Of a stretch of 43,479 nt of DNA, positions 15,549 to 23,675 are shown in pieces. This DNA comes from JBAZDC01 sp041654595 (GTDB lineage Bacteria; Pseudomonadota; Gammaproteobacteria; Burkholderiales; Burkholderiaceae_B), in assembly GCA_964551305.1 (NCBI GenBank), contig CAZKBT010000025.1:1-43479 (forward strand). Reading direction: 5' to 3'. How positions within the stretch are numbered: position 1 is the stretch's first letter; each line of letters begins with the position of its first letter. Position numbers and translations under genes: made by a program. Below the pieces are notes generated by a model that was given only the letters and a program-made list of their open reading frames with translations, ran no database searches and was not told where the DNA came from.

Positions 15549-17774
15549 TCAGGCGCCGTCCAGGCCGCGCATTTCCTGGCGGATCAGCTGCGCGGCCTTG
15601 ATCATCTGGCGCAGAGGATAGGCGATCGTCGCTAGCTCGCCCGCCGTTTCGATGATCGTGGGCGCCGTGGCGTCCTTGCCGTCCAGGTAGGCCATGATGG
15701 CGTCCAGCGCGCTTTGCACGCCCGGCGGCACGTCGGCGAGGTTGGCCAAAACCGGGATGACGGCGCTGATTTGCGAGGCCAGGACGTGGTTCTGGATCAT
15801 CAGGTTGTTCAGTTCGGGCACGTTCTTCTGGCGGCGTATGGGTTCTCCCATCATCCGGTAGAAGGCGGCCGCGAAGTTGCTGAATGCGATGTAGGCGCTC
15901 TTGCGCGCCAGGCGCCAGCGGACGTCGGCTTCCGCCAGATCGTCCTTGGATTGCGGCGCCGTGTCGGCACCGCGCTCGTTTGCTTCGGGTGGCGCGGCGT
16001 CACCGGCTTTGGCGCGCGCCAGGCCGGCGTAACGAAGGCCGGCATCGAGATATTCGCGATTGGCCTTGCGCACCGCCTTGGCCAGCGATGCCATGAAATT
16101 ATGTTCCCACCAAGGCAGGATGTAGCTGCACAGCAGCGCGAGTGTGCAACCGATGAAGGTGTCCAGCAGCCGTTCGCTGATGGCGATGGGCGCATCGGGA
16201 CTCAGGAAATGGAAGGCCAACAGGACGAAGATGGTGTTGAATATCGCCGCGACCATGAAGTTCACATGGATCAGGCTGTAATGCAGGACGCTGGTGATGA
16301 TCAGCATCGCCAGAAAGAGATTGGGGTTATGCGTGACGTTGAACAGGGCGAACGCCAAAACGCATCCGATCAAGGTGCCGGCAAGGCGCGGCCCGCTGCG
16401 CTGGCGGGTCATGGCGAATCCCGGCTTCATGATGATGAAGATGGTCAGTACGATCCAGTAGCCATGCGCCCCCAGCGTCGGCGCCATGCGATTCAACGCG
16501 GGTATTGAGGCCATGACGGCCGACAGGCTCATCGCCAGGAAGGTCGCGACCGACACGCGCACCGCATAGCGAAAGTACGGCGAATCCCGGCGCAGGTTGC
16601 TGGTCAGCATCGCCAGCCTAATATCGGTCCGGGTCAGGAACCTGCCCAGCGATTGATGCAGGTTGCGATCGACCAGGGCGACGTCGCCGGCTTTCGCGGT
16701 GTGCAGGGCCATGCGCTCGACGATGCGCGATGCGTTGCGCAGGCGGCGCATCACTTGCACCAGCAGGGCGTAGGTCTCCGGATCGTTGTCGGCCATGCCT
16801 TGCCGGCGATAGGTTTCGAGTTCGAACTCGATCGCGCGCAGCTCGGCCTTGACGCTGTTGCGTTCCATTGCTTTCTTGTTGCGGGCAATGTTCAGGGCGA
16901 TCCGGGCGAGATTGCCGGCCAGTTTGTACAAGGCATCGCGGGCGAACAGCATGACGTCGCTGTCCTGCAGATTGCGGCGCAAGGTTGCGTAATCGGTGTG
17001 CGTGGCGACCAGTGTGTCGAGCAGGGCCACCATGTCGATGAATATGTTCAGCGAAGCCACGCGCAGCCGGTCGCTGCGCCCGCGCCCGCGAGGCAGTTCG
17101 CGCAATACGATGTCGCGGGCGGCCTGGTGCGCTTCGGTCATGGCGGCCTGGGAGCGGATCAGGTTGCGGTAGTTTTCTTCCTGGTCCGTGGTCGTGTCGT
17201 AGAACCGCGAGCGGGCCAGCATGTAATCCGCCGTGGCGAATAGGGCAACGGACAGTGTCTGCTGCTCTTCCCGGTGCCAGAGCAGTTTATGGGAGGTGAA
17301 GCTGAACACGAAGTAAAAAAGGCTGCCCAGCGATGAATAGAGGGTGTGCCAAAGCGCATCGGTCGGCGTGAGCGGCGTGCGCATGGTCAGCGTCATGATG
17401 AGCAGGCAGGCGAAGCCCAATAGCCCGCCTTGCTTGCCGAAGGCGTTGAACAAGGAGAACACGAACGCCATCGCCGGCACGAACAGCCATATGGCCACCG
17501 CGTGCGACGAGACCAGTCCGGTAACGAATGCGCTCAAGGTGCCGAGCAGCATGGCGATCAGCATGCCGTTGGTGCCATAGCGCCGAGGGCTGCCCGGCTG
17601 GTCGATGATGGCCACGCAAACGGCGCCCACAGCGGCTATGACGCCGATGGTGTATTCCTGGAACACGCCGCCCAGGACGATGGGCAGGAAGAGCACGCCG
17701 ATAGCCTGGCGCAGGCCGCCCAGGAAATAGTGGCTGTATAGAAACCTCTGCAGCGACGAGACGAAAGGCGTCAT
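15549..17774 (-). CDS. FUSC / YccS-type inner-membrane protein
   Basis: A 741-residue membrane protein with two blocks of about five helices separated by long cytoplasmic regions, the layout of YccS/YhfK and the fusaric-acid-resistance (FUSC) superfamily. The first block begins near residue 20 (GGLRQAIGVLFLPIVLGGVFQEY); the second begins around FRYAVRVSVATFLAMSLSAVMASI and continues through GYWIVLTIFIIMKPGFAMTRQRSGPRLAGTLIGCVL, a typical FUSC signature. Members are thought to export aromatic acids or polyamine-like compounds, but this member's substrate is unknown. It converges with yaaA and is divergent from the ilv leader. Confidence 0.88.
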   Translation of the reverse strand: MTPFVSSLQRFLYSHYFLGGLRQAIGVLFLPIVLGGVFQEYTIGVIAAVGAVCVAIIDQPGSPRRYGTNGMLIAMLLGTLSAFVTGLVSSHAVAIWLFVPAMAFVFSLFNAFGKQGGLLGFACLLIMTLTMRTPLTPTDALWHTLYSSLGSLFYFVFSFTSHKLLWHREEQQTLSVALFATADYMLARSRFYDTTTDQEENYRNLIRSQAAMTEAHQAARDIVLRELPRGRGRSDRLRVASLNIFIDMVALLDTLVATHTDYATLRRNLQDSDVMLFARDALYKLAGNLARIALNIARNKKAMERNSVKAELRAIEFELETYRRQGMADNDPETYALLVQVMRRLRNASRIVERMALHTAKAGDVALVDRNLHQSLGRFLTRTDIRLAMLTSNLRRDSPYFRYAVRVSVATFLAMSLSAVMASIPALNRMAPTLGAHGYWIVLTIFIIMKPGFAMTRQRSGPRLAGTLIGCVLAFALFNVTHNPNLFLAMLIITSVLHYSLIHVNFMVAAIFNTIFVLLAFHFLSPDAPIAISERLLDTFIGCTLALLCSYILPWWEHNFMASLAKAVRKANREYLDAGLRYAGLARAKAGDAAPPEANERGADTAPQSKDDLAEADVRWRLARKSAYIAFSNFAAAFYRMMGEPIRRQKNVPELNNLMIQNHVLASQISAVIPVLANLADVPPGVQSALDAIMAYLDGKDATAPTIIETAGELATIAYPLRQMIKAAQLIRQEMRGLDGA

Positions 17775-17858
17775 GGTGCGGGCGGAGAAGCTGGGAGTAT
17801 AGGCGCAAAGCTCATCATGTTCTCTTTGTTCCAGGCATTATCCAGGCGCTATATTAAT

Positions 17859-17887
17859 TTGATTCTATTGTTGCAACGCGGTAAAGT
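17859..17887 (+). promoter_or_regulatory. Predicted sigma-70 promoter of the ilv operon
   Basis: TTGATT (17859-17864), a 17-bp spacer and TAAAGT (17882-17887) form a plausible promoter. Transcription would start near 17894, about 320 nt before ilvI, leaving a long untranslated leader. Confidence 0.5.
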
Positions 17888-17893
17888 ATCACG

Positions 17894-18211
17894 TCGGCTT
17901 ATCCAGCTTATCCAGGATAAGCGCACCATGGCTCTGTTGCCCGGGCTATCCGCCCGGTTTTTTGCGCCTGCTTTTTTTGCTGTTGGCCGCGCCACAAGCG
18001 TGTGTTGCCAAGGTCTCCGTTTCTACCTCCCGCGTTCATGGTGAACGCACGCGCTGTGTTTTGACGAGCGCAGGCCGGGCGGCAATGTGTCTGGGTGGCG
18101 TGGCCCTGTGGGCCGCAAAGCGCCGGATCATGTTGCGGTTGTCGGGCTGAGCTCTGGCTTTTAAACAGCCGGTCAGGATATTTGCGCTGGTTACGAAAGG
18201 AATAACTCAAG
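17894..18211 (+). promoter_or_regulatory. Structured leader upstream of ilvI, candidate attenuator
   Basis: Over 300 nt without a convincing protein gene. It begins with a 9-bp tandem repeat, GCTTATCCA at 17897 and 17906, followed at once by the inverse GGATAAGC (17915-17922), and then the terminator hairpin described separately, all within about 70 nt of the predicted start. The terminator's loop is TATCC, complementary to GGATA at 17915-17919, so a loop contact or an alternative fold is possible. Downstream lie a small stem CTGGCT/AGCCGG (18154-18172) and an open frame at 17962-18150 with only a TTG start, Leu-rich at its beginning. I see no classic leader peptide rich in Ile/Val/Leu with an ATG and ribosome-binding site. 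Candidate cis-regulatory RNAs have been described upstream of ilv genes in proteobacteria, and this may be one of them. Confidence 0.5.
17941..17963 (+). terminator. Early intrinsic terminator in the ilv leader
   Basis: CCGGGC-TATCC-GCCCGG forms a six-bp GC-only stem (17941-17957) followed directly by six T. A second T7 run follows at about 17972-17978. It sits between the predicted promoter and ilvI, the place expected for an attenuator. Confidence 0.7.
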
Positions 18212-19930
18212 ATGGAAATGAATGGCGCAGATATCGTCGTGCGCTGCCTTGCCGAAGAGGGTGTTGAACATGTTTTCGGCTATCCCGGCGGCGCGGTGTT
18301 GTACATTTACGACGCAATCTACAAGCAAGATAAATTCAAACATATTCTGGTGCGTCACGAGCAGGCTGCCGTGCATGCGGCGGATGCGTATTCCAGATCG
18401 TCCAATAAGGTCGGCGTCGCGCTGGTGACCAGCGGGCCCGGATTGACCAATGCGGTTACCGGCATCGCGACGGCGTACATGGATTCGATCCCATTGGTCA
18501 TCATCAGCGGTCAGGTGCCCACGCACGCGATCGGCGAAGATGCCTTCCAGGAATGCGATGCCGTCGGCATTACGCGGCCCTGCGTGAAGCACAATTTTCT
18601 GGTGCGCGACATCAAGGACTTGGCGCAGACCATGCGCCGCGCTTTCTATATCGCGCAAACGGGACGTCCGGGCCCCGTATTGATCGACATCCCCAAGGAC
18701 ATCACCGTTGCGATGCACAAGTACTCGCCCAAGCGAGAGGAAGTCAAGATGCGATCGTACGCTCCGGTGGTCAAGGGGCATCAGGGCCAGATCAAGAAAG
18801 CGGTGCAAATGCTGCTGACAGCCGAGCGGCCGATGATCTACACGGGCGGCGGCGTCGTCTTGTCGGACGCATCCGCCGAGCTGCGCCAGCTGGTCGATCT
18901 GGTCGGTGCTCCCTGCACCAATACGCTGATGGGCCTTGGGGCGTTTCCCGCCACCGACGAGCGCTTCGTCGGCATGCCGGGGATGCACGGCACCTACGAA
19001 GCCAATATGGCGATGCAGAACTGCGACGTCCTGCTCGCCATCGGCGCGCGATTCGATGACCGCGTCATCGGCAACCCGAAGCATTTCGGGCAGATCCCCC
19101 GCAAGATCGTCCACATCGACATCGATCCCTCGTCTATTTCCAAGCGGGTGCGCGTCGACGTGCCCATCGTGGGCAACGTGAAGGACATCCTGCAAGAGCT
19201 GAACGTTTTGTATGACCAGGCTGCCTCGGCCAAGCCGGCCAGGCCGACGTTCGCCAAATGGTGGGCGCAGATCGACGAGTGGCGCGGCAGGAAGTGCCTG
19301 CACTACGAGCCTTCGTCGACCTTGATCAAGCCGCAGTTCGTGGTCGAAAAGCTTTGCGAAGTCACGCGCGGCGAGGCCTTCGTGACCTCGGACGTCGGCC
19401 AGCACCAAATGTGGGCGGCCCAGTACTATCGCTTCAACGAGCCCCGTCGCTGGATCAACTCGGGCGGCCTGGGCACGATGGGCGTTGGATTGCCTTATGC
19501 GATGGGCGTGCAAATGGCCAATCCGGGCAGCGACATCGCCGTCATCACGGGCGAAGCATCCATTCAGATGAACATCCAGGAGCTGTCCACGTGCAGCCAG
19601 TATCATCTGACTCCCAAGATCCTGTGTCTGAACAACCGTTATCTCGGCATGGTGCGCCAGTGGCAGCAGATCGAATACGGTTCGCGCTATTCCGAGTCCT
19701 ACGTGGACGCGCTTCCCGATTTCGTAAAGCTGGTCGAAAGCTACGGGCACGTGGGCATGCGCATCGAGAACCCGGCGGATGTGGAGCCGGCGATACGCGA
19801 GGCGTTTATCAAGCATAAGGACCGCCTGGTATTCATGGATTTCATTACCGATCAAACGGAAAACGTATGGCCCATGGTGAAAGCCGGCAAGGGCTTGACC
19901 GATATGTTGCTGGGTTCCGAGGATCTGTAG
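18212..19930 (+). CDS. ilvI: Acetolactate synthase (AHAS), large catalytic subunit
   Basis: ThDP enzyme of branched-chain amino acid synthesis: two pyruvates to acetolactate, or pyruvate plus 2-oxobutyrate to acetohydroxybutyrate; 572 residues. The N-terminal domain has GYPGGAVLYIYDAI and RHEQAAVHAADAY with the catalytic Glu50; the FAD-binding centre has IGARFDDRVIG. The C-terminal ThDP motif reads Gly447-Glu448-Ala449-Ser450 ... Asn474-Asn475 instead of the canonical GDGS...NN; Glu in place of Asp is familiar in betaproteobacterial AHAS as far as I recall, while Ala for the second Gly is less usual. An AAGGAA site precedes the ATG. It is followed after nine bases by its regulatory subunit gene. 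ilvB would be an equally acceptable symbol. Confidence 0.96.
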   Translation: MEMNGADIVVRCLAEEGVEHVFGYPGGAVLYIYDAIYKQDKFKHILVRHEQAAVHAADAYSRSSNKVGVALVTSGPGLTNAVTGIATAYMDSIPLVIISGQVPTHAIGEDAFQECDAVGITRPCVKHNFLVRDIKDLAQTMRRAFYIAQTGRPGPVLIDIPKDITVAMHKYSPKREEVKMRSYAPVVKGHQGQIKKAVQMLLTAERPMIYTGGGVVLSDASAELRQLVDLVGAPCTNTLMGLGAFPATDERFVGMPGMHGTYEANMAMQNCDVLLAIGARFDDRVIGNPKHFGQIPRKIVHIDIDPSSISKRVRVDVPIVGNVKDILQELNVLYDQAASAKPARPTFAKWWAQIDEWRGRKCLHYEPSSTLIKPQFVVEKLCEVTRGEAFVTSDVGQHQMWAAQYYRFNEPRRWINSGGLGTMGVGLPYAMGVQMANPGSDIAVITGEASIQMNIQELSTCSQYHLTPKILCLNNRYLGMVRQWQQIEYGSRYSESYVDALPDFVKLVESYGHVGMRIENPADVEPAIREAFIKHKDRLVFMDFITDQTENVWPMVKAGKGLTDMLLGSEDL

Positions 19931-19939
19931 GAGAAAAAC

Positions 19940-20431
19940 ATGAAACACGTCATATCCATATTGCTAGAAAACGAGCCCGGCGCGTTGTCGCGCGTGGTCG
20001 GTTTGTTCTCCGCCCGGGGCTACAACATCGAAACCCTGACGGTCGCGCCCACCGAGGACGCAACCTTGTCGCGCATGACGATCGTCACAGCGGGCTCGGA
20101 TGATGTGATCGAACAGATTACCAAGCATCTGAACAGGCTGGTCGACGTCGTCAAGGTGGTCGATTTGTCCGAAGGGGCGCACATCGAGCGTGAGTTGATG
20201 CTTATCAAGGTCCGCGCCGTCGGCAAGGAGCGCGAAGAGCTCAAGCGCATGGCGGACATTTTCAGGGGCAGCATCATCGACGTCACTGATAAGGCCTACA
20301 CGATCGAGCTGACCGGCGACCAGGAAAAAATCGCCGCGTTCATCGGCGCCCTGGACCGCACGTCCATATTGGAAACCGTGCGCACGGGTGTGTCGGGCAT
20401 AGGCCGCGGAGAGCGGGTTTTGAAGCTTTGA
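19940..20431 (+). CDS. ilvH: Acetolactate synthase, small regulatory subunit
   Basis: A 163-residue ACT-domain subunit that activates AHAS and confers feedback inhibition by valine. The N-terminal ACT domain starts KHVISILLENEPGALSRVVGLFSARGYNIETLTVAPTEDATLSRMTI, with the conserved NEPGALSRV segment where valine binds, and the C-terminal domain contains RGSIIDVTDKAYTIELTGDQEKI. A GGAG site lies before the ATG. It forms one transcription unit with the large subunit and, through a 78-bp gap containing a hairpin, with ilvC. Confidence 0.97.
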   Translation: MKHVISILLENEPGALSRVVGLFSARGYNIETLTVAPTEDATLSRMTIVTAGSDDVIEQITKHLNRLVDVVKVVDLSEGAHIERELMLIKVRAVGKEREELKRMADIFRGSIIDVTDKAYTIELTGDQEKIAAFIGALDRTSILETVRTGVSGIGRGERVLKL

Positions 20432-20439
20432 ACTACGAT

Positions 20440-20469
20440 TCCATGCGATGTTCGGCATGGACCTTTTAT
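20440..20469 (+). terminator. Weak hairpin between ilvH and ilvC
   Basis: TCCATGC (20440-20446) and GCATGGA (20455-20461) form a seven-bp stem with an eight-base loop, followed by CCTTTTATT. It may act as a partial terminator or processing site that lowers or uncouples ilvC expression. Confidence 0.4.
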
Positions 20470-20509
20470 TGTCTGGTATTGAAAATACAGAGTTAGCGGA
20501 GCAAATTAC

Positions 20510-21526
20510 ATGAAAGTTTTTTACGACAAGGATTGCGATCTGTCCCTCATCAAGGGCAGGAAAGTTGCCATCATCGGCTACGGCTCTCAGGGGCATGCCC
20601 ATGCGCTGAACCTGCATGATTCGGGCGTAGACGTGGTGGTGGGCCTGCGCAAAGGCGGATCCTCCTGGAGCAAGGCGGTTAACGCCGGATTGAAGGTCCA
20701 GGAAGTGGCCGAAGCCGTCCAGGGCGCCGACGTCGTGATGATGCTGTTGCCCGATGAAACGATCGCCCAGGTGTATCGCGACCATGTCGCAAGCAACATC
20801 AAGGCCGGCGCCGCCCTGGCGTTCGCCCATGGCTTCAACGTCCACTACGGCCAGGTCGTGCCGCGCGATGACATCGACGTGATCATGATCGCGCCCAAGG
20901 CGCCGGGCCATACGGTGCGCTCCACGTACTCGCAAGGCGGCGGCGTGCCCCACCTGGTCGCCGTCTACCAGGACAAGTCCGGCGCCGCGCGCGATGTGGC
21001 GCTGTCGTACGCCAGCGCCAACGGCGGCGGCCGCGCGGGCATCATCGAAACCAACTTCCGTGAAGAAACCGAAACCGATTTGTTCGGCGAGCAGGCCGTG
21101 TTGTGCGGCGGCACGGTCGAGCTGATCAAGGCCGGTTTCGACACGCTTGTGGAAGGCGGGTATGCGCCGGAAATGGCCTATTTCGAATGCCTGCACGAAC
21201 TGAAGCTGATCGTCGACCTGATCTACGAAGGCGGCATCGCCAACATGAACTACTCGATCTCGAACAACGCCGAATTCGGCGAATACGAAACGGGTCCCAA
21301 GATCGTGACCGATGAAACCCGCAAGGCGATGCGCCAGGTCCTGACGGACATCCAGACGGGCGATTATGCCAAGCGTTTCATTCTTGAAAACGCGGCCGGC
21401 GCGCCTACGTTGACCTCGCGCCGCCGCATCAACGCCGAGTCGCAGATCGAAGTCGTGGGCGGCAAGCTGCGCGCCATGATGCCTTGGATCGCGGCGAACA
21501 AGCTGGTCGACCAGTCGAAGAACTGA
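20510..21526 (+). CDS. ilvC: Ketol-acid reductoisomerase (class I)
   Basis: Converts acetolactate to dihydroxyisovalerate with NADPH and magnesium, the second common step of valine, leucine and isoleucine synthesis. It has 338 residues, the short class I form. The Rossmann motif is GYGSQGHAHALNL, followed by VGLRKGGSSW where a Ser/Lys-rich loop recognises the NADPH phosphate. The KARI C-terminal domain shows FREETETDLFGEQAVLCGG, with acidic residues for the metals, and FECLHELKLIVDLIYEGG. The ATG follows AGCGGAG. It ends shortly before a strong terminator. Confidence 0.97.
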   Translation: MKVFYDKDCDLSLIKGRKVAIIGYGSQGHAHALNLHDSGVDVVVGLRKGGSSWSKAVNAGLKVQEVAEAVQGADVVMMLLPDETIAQVYRDHVASNIKAGAALAFAHGFNVHYGQVVPRDDIDVIMIAPKAPGHTVRSTYSQGGGVPHLVAVYQDKSGAARDVALSYASANGGGRAGIIETNFREETETDLFGEQAVLCGGTVELIKAGFDTLVEGGYAPEMAYFECLHELKLIVDLIYEGGIANMNYSISNNAEFGEYETGPKIVTDETRKAMRQVLTDIQTGDYAKRFILENAAGAPTLTSRRRINAESQIEVVGGKLRAMMPWIAANKLVDQSKN

Positions 21527-21564
21527 GCGACCCGCCATCCTGCCGTTTTTCGCAGATTGGCGTG

Positions 21565-21598
21565 AAAAAGCCCGGGCTGTTATAGTCCGGGCTTTTTT
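21565..21598 (+). terminator. Intrinsic terminator of the ilv operon
   Basis: AAAAAGCCCGG (21565-21575) pairs perfectly with CCGGGCTTTTT (21587-21597) across an 11-base loop and ends in a T6 run. The A/T ends make it potentially bidirectional, but no gene converges on it. Confidence 0.93.
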
Positions 21599-21696
21599 CT
21601 TGGGGGCGCCCAGTCCGTGCCGGATGATATTTCCCTGATCCGGGTTGCATTTCCACTATAAAGCAGGCGCATATTTCGGTTATCCTTCCTCCTACA

Positions 21697-22356
21697 ATGA
21701 ATATACCTCCTTATCCCCATCCCATCATCGCGCGCGAAGGCTGGCCGTTCATAGCCGGTATCGTGCTTATTTCCATCGCAGCCAGTTTCTGGTCCTGGGC
21801 GGCGGCCTTGCCGTTATGGCTGGTGGCGCTGTTCGTGATCCAGTTCTTTCGCGATCCGCCGCGCGCGGCGCCTGAAGGCGCCGACAATGTCCTGTCGCCG
21901 GCGGACGGGCGCGTCGTCGCCGTCGAACAGGTCAGGGATCCGTACGCCGATCGCGAAGCCCTGAAAATCAGCGTATTCATGAATGTCTTCAATGTGCATT
22001 CGAATCGCTCTCCGGTCAATGGGCACGTCGCCAATGTCACTTATTTCCCGGGCCGTTTTTTCAATGCCGCACTGGACAAGGCCTCGCTGGAGAACGAGCG
22101 CAGCGCCATGGTGCTCAGAACGCCCCAGGGGCATGTCGTCACGGCCGTGCAGATCGCGGGCCTGGTCGCAAAACGCATACTCAGCTACGCCCAGCCGGGT
22201 GAAACCCTGTACGCCGGGCAACGCTACGGTTTCATCAGGTTCGGCTCGCGGGTCGACGTCTATTTGCCTATCGATGCCAGGCCTCGGGTTACGATAGGGG
22301 ATAAGGTCCAGGCGACAAGTACCGTCCTGGCTGTTCTGCCCACTGCAAGCGAGTAA
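21697..22356 (+). CDS. psd: Phosphatidylserine decarboxylase (short type)
   Basis: Membrane enzyme that makes phosphatidylethanolamine from phosphatidylserine. The protein has 219 residues, the short archaeal-type Psd found in many betaproteobacteria. There are two hydrophobic helices near the N-terminus (PFIAGIVLISIAASFWSWAAAL and PLWLVALFVIQFF), then LSPADGRVV and NVFNVHSNRSPVNG, and the self-processing site FGS with Gly183-Ser184, where Ser becomes the pyruvoyl group of the small alpha chain. It is followed after four bases by pssA, which makes its substrate. Confidence 0.95.
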   Translation: MNIPPYPHPIIAREGWPFIAGIVLISIAASFWSWAAALPLWLVALFVIQFFRDPPRAAPEGADNVLSPADGRVVAVEQVRDPYADREALKISVFMNVFNVHSNRSPVNGHVANVTYFPGRFFNAALDKASLENERSAMVLRTPQGHVVTAVQIAGLVAKRILSYAQPGETLYAGQRYGFIRFGSRVDVYLPIDARPRVTIGDKVQATSTVLAVLPTASE

Positions 22357-22360
22357 GCCT

Positions 22361-23125
22361 ATGCCCAATACCTCCGAGGAAATACGCCGGCGCCGTAGCA
22401 TCTACCTTTTGCCCAACGCGTTTACGACAGCCAATCTATTCGCGGGATTCTATGCTGTCGTGCAGGCGATCAATGGACGGTTCGAAATCGCCGCCATTGC
22501 GATTTTCTTGGCCATGGTGTTTGACGGCATGGACGGGCGCGTCGCCCGGCTGACCCATACCCAGTCGGCTTTCGGCGAGCAGTACGATTCCATGTCCGAC
22601 ATGGTGTCGTTCGGCATAGCTCCCGCCCTTGTCATGTATCAGTGGACCCTGCAGGGCCTCGGACGCTGGGGCTGGCTGGCCGCATTCATCTATGTCGTGG
22701 GAGCGGCGCTGCGGCTGGCCCGGTTCAATACGAATATCGCGGTCGTGGACAAGCGCTTCTTCCAGGGGCTTCCGAGTCCCGCTGCCGCCGCCCTGGTGGC
22801 GGGGTTCATCTGGCTCGCCGTCGACAATAAATTCTCCCTGAGCAACGCCAGTATTTCCTGGCTGGGCTTCGTTCTGACCGTATACGCGGGCATCGCCATG
22901 GTCACGAACGCGCCGTTCTACAGCGGGAAAACCTTCGCCTTGGGGCGCAGCGTCCCGTTCTGGATGATATTGCTGGTGGTGGCGGCATTTGTATTCGTGT
23001 CCACCGACCCGCCGATGGTCTTGTTCGGCTTGTTCGTCACATACGGCTTGTCGGGATGGTTCATCATGGCCTGGCGCTGGCGCAGGGCCCGGCAATTGAC
23101 GCGCCAGCGCCAAGAAGCGCCCTGA
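22361..23125 (+). CDS. pssA: CDP-diacylglycerol-serine O-phosphatidyltransferase
   Basis: Integral membrane enzyme that makes phosphatidylserine from CDP-diacylglycerol and serine; 254 residues with about six to eight helices. The CDP-alcohol phosphotransferase signature appears as DGMDGRVAR, then GEQYDSMSD, supplying the metal-binding aspartates. The N-terminus YLLPNAFTTANLFAGFYAV is typical of the PssA subfamily. It sits immediately behind psd, giving a two-gene phosphatidylethanolamine synthesis operon. Confidence 0.96.
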   Translation: MPNTSEEIRRRRSIYLLPNAFTTANLFAGFYAVVQAINGRFEIAAIAIFLAMVFDGMDGRVARLTHTQSAFGEQYDSMSDMVSFGIAPALVMYQWTLQGLGRWGWLAAFIYVVGAALRLARFNTNIAVVDKRFFQGLPSPAAAALVAGFIWLAVDNKFSLSNASISWLGFVLTVYAGIAMVTNAPFYSGKTFALGRSVPFWMILLVVAAFVFVSTDPPMVLFGLFVTYGLSGWFIMAWRWRRARQLTRQRQEAP

Positions 23126-23206
23126 ATCCGGACGGCGGGGCGGGGTTTCGGGCGGGTGCCTGGGGGCCATTGCAATTTGCTTCTGGCGGTCCCGGGCCGG
23201 TTCCGG

Positions 23207-23212
23207 TATAAT
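23207..23212 (+). promoter_or_regulatory. -10 box of the predicted rpsO promoter
   Basis: A perfect TATAAT lies about 100 bp before rpsO. The -35 region at 17-18 bp (TGGCGG/CTGGCG) is poor. Transcription from here would give a leader of about 95 nt, the region where S15 usually autoregulates its translation. Confidence 0.5.
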
Positions 23213-23316
23213 CGTCGATTGTCCGGTTGGCGCTTGGTTGCGTAGGCGGGATAAAATTTCATTCATCCACGTCAGGGCGCCTCGGCTCTGACGCCTGTTA
23301 TTTGAGGCTATCCATC

Positions 23317-23586
23317 ATGTCTGTTGCTGACATCAAAAAATCCGATATCGTCGCACAATTTCAGCGCTCCCAAGGCGACACGGGCTCGCCCGAAGTTCAA
23401 GTTGCCCTGTTGACGGCGCGTATCAATGAACTGACGGGTCATTTCAAAACCCACCTGAAAGACCATCACTCGCGTCGTGGCTTGCTGCGCATGGTCAGCC
23501 GCCGCCGCAAACTGCTTGATTACCTGAAGAGCCGCAATCTTGATTCTTATCGCACGCTGATCGAAAAGCTCGGTCTGCGTAAGTGA
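23317..23586 (+). CDS. rpsO: 30S ribosomal protein S15
   Basis: An 89-residue protein, the exact usual length of S15, which binds the central domain of 16S rRNA during early assembly. Conserved stretches are FQRSQGDTGSPEVQVALLTARINELTGHFKTH, KDHHSRRGLLRMVSRRRKLLDYL and YRTLIEKLGLRK. The ATG at 23317 begins MSVADIKK; the open frame extends further left but only into the leader. It is separated from pnp by a terminator hairpin. Confidence 0.98.
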   Translation: MSVADIKKSDIVAQFQRSQGDTGSPEVQVALLTARINELTGHFKTHLKDHHSRRGLLRMVSRRRKLLDYLKSRNLDSYRTLIEKLGLRK

Positions 23587-23612
23587 TACTGGGGCTGGCT
23601 CCCCGCGCTGCG

Positions 23613-23657
23613 ACCGTGGACACTACGATGCATGTCGTGGTGTGCACGGTTTTTTTA
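23613..23657 (+). terminator. Terminator between rpsO and pnp
   Basis: A 16-bp stem, ACCGTGGACACTACGA against TCGTGGTGTGCACGGT, with one mismatch and one G-U pair, ends in a T7 run. It is close to the pnp start at 23676, so readthrough or a promoter near here is needed for pnp. In E. coli the equivalent interval also carries a terminator and the RNase III hairpin that controls pnp, so this stem may do both jobs. Confidence 0.75.
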
Positions 23658-23675
23658 TTGTAAGGAAAACTCCTA

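Noticed and set aside
17962..18150. Leu-rich 62-codon frame in the ilv leader as a secreted protein or leader peptide
   Set aside because: Only a TTG start, no ribosome-binding site, and it begins in the T-tract of the terminator; kept only as part of the leader description.
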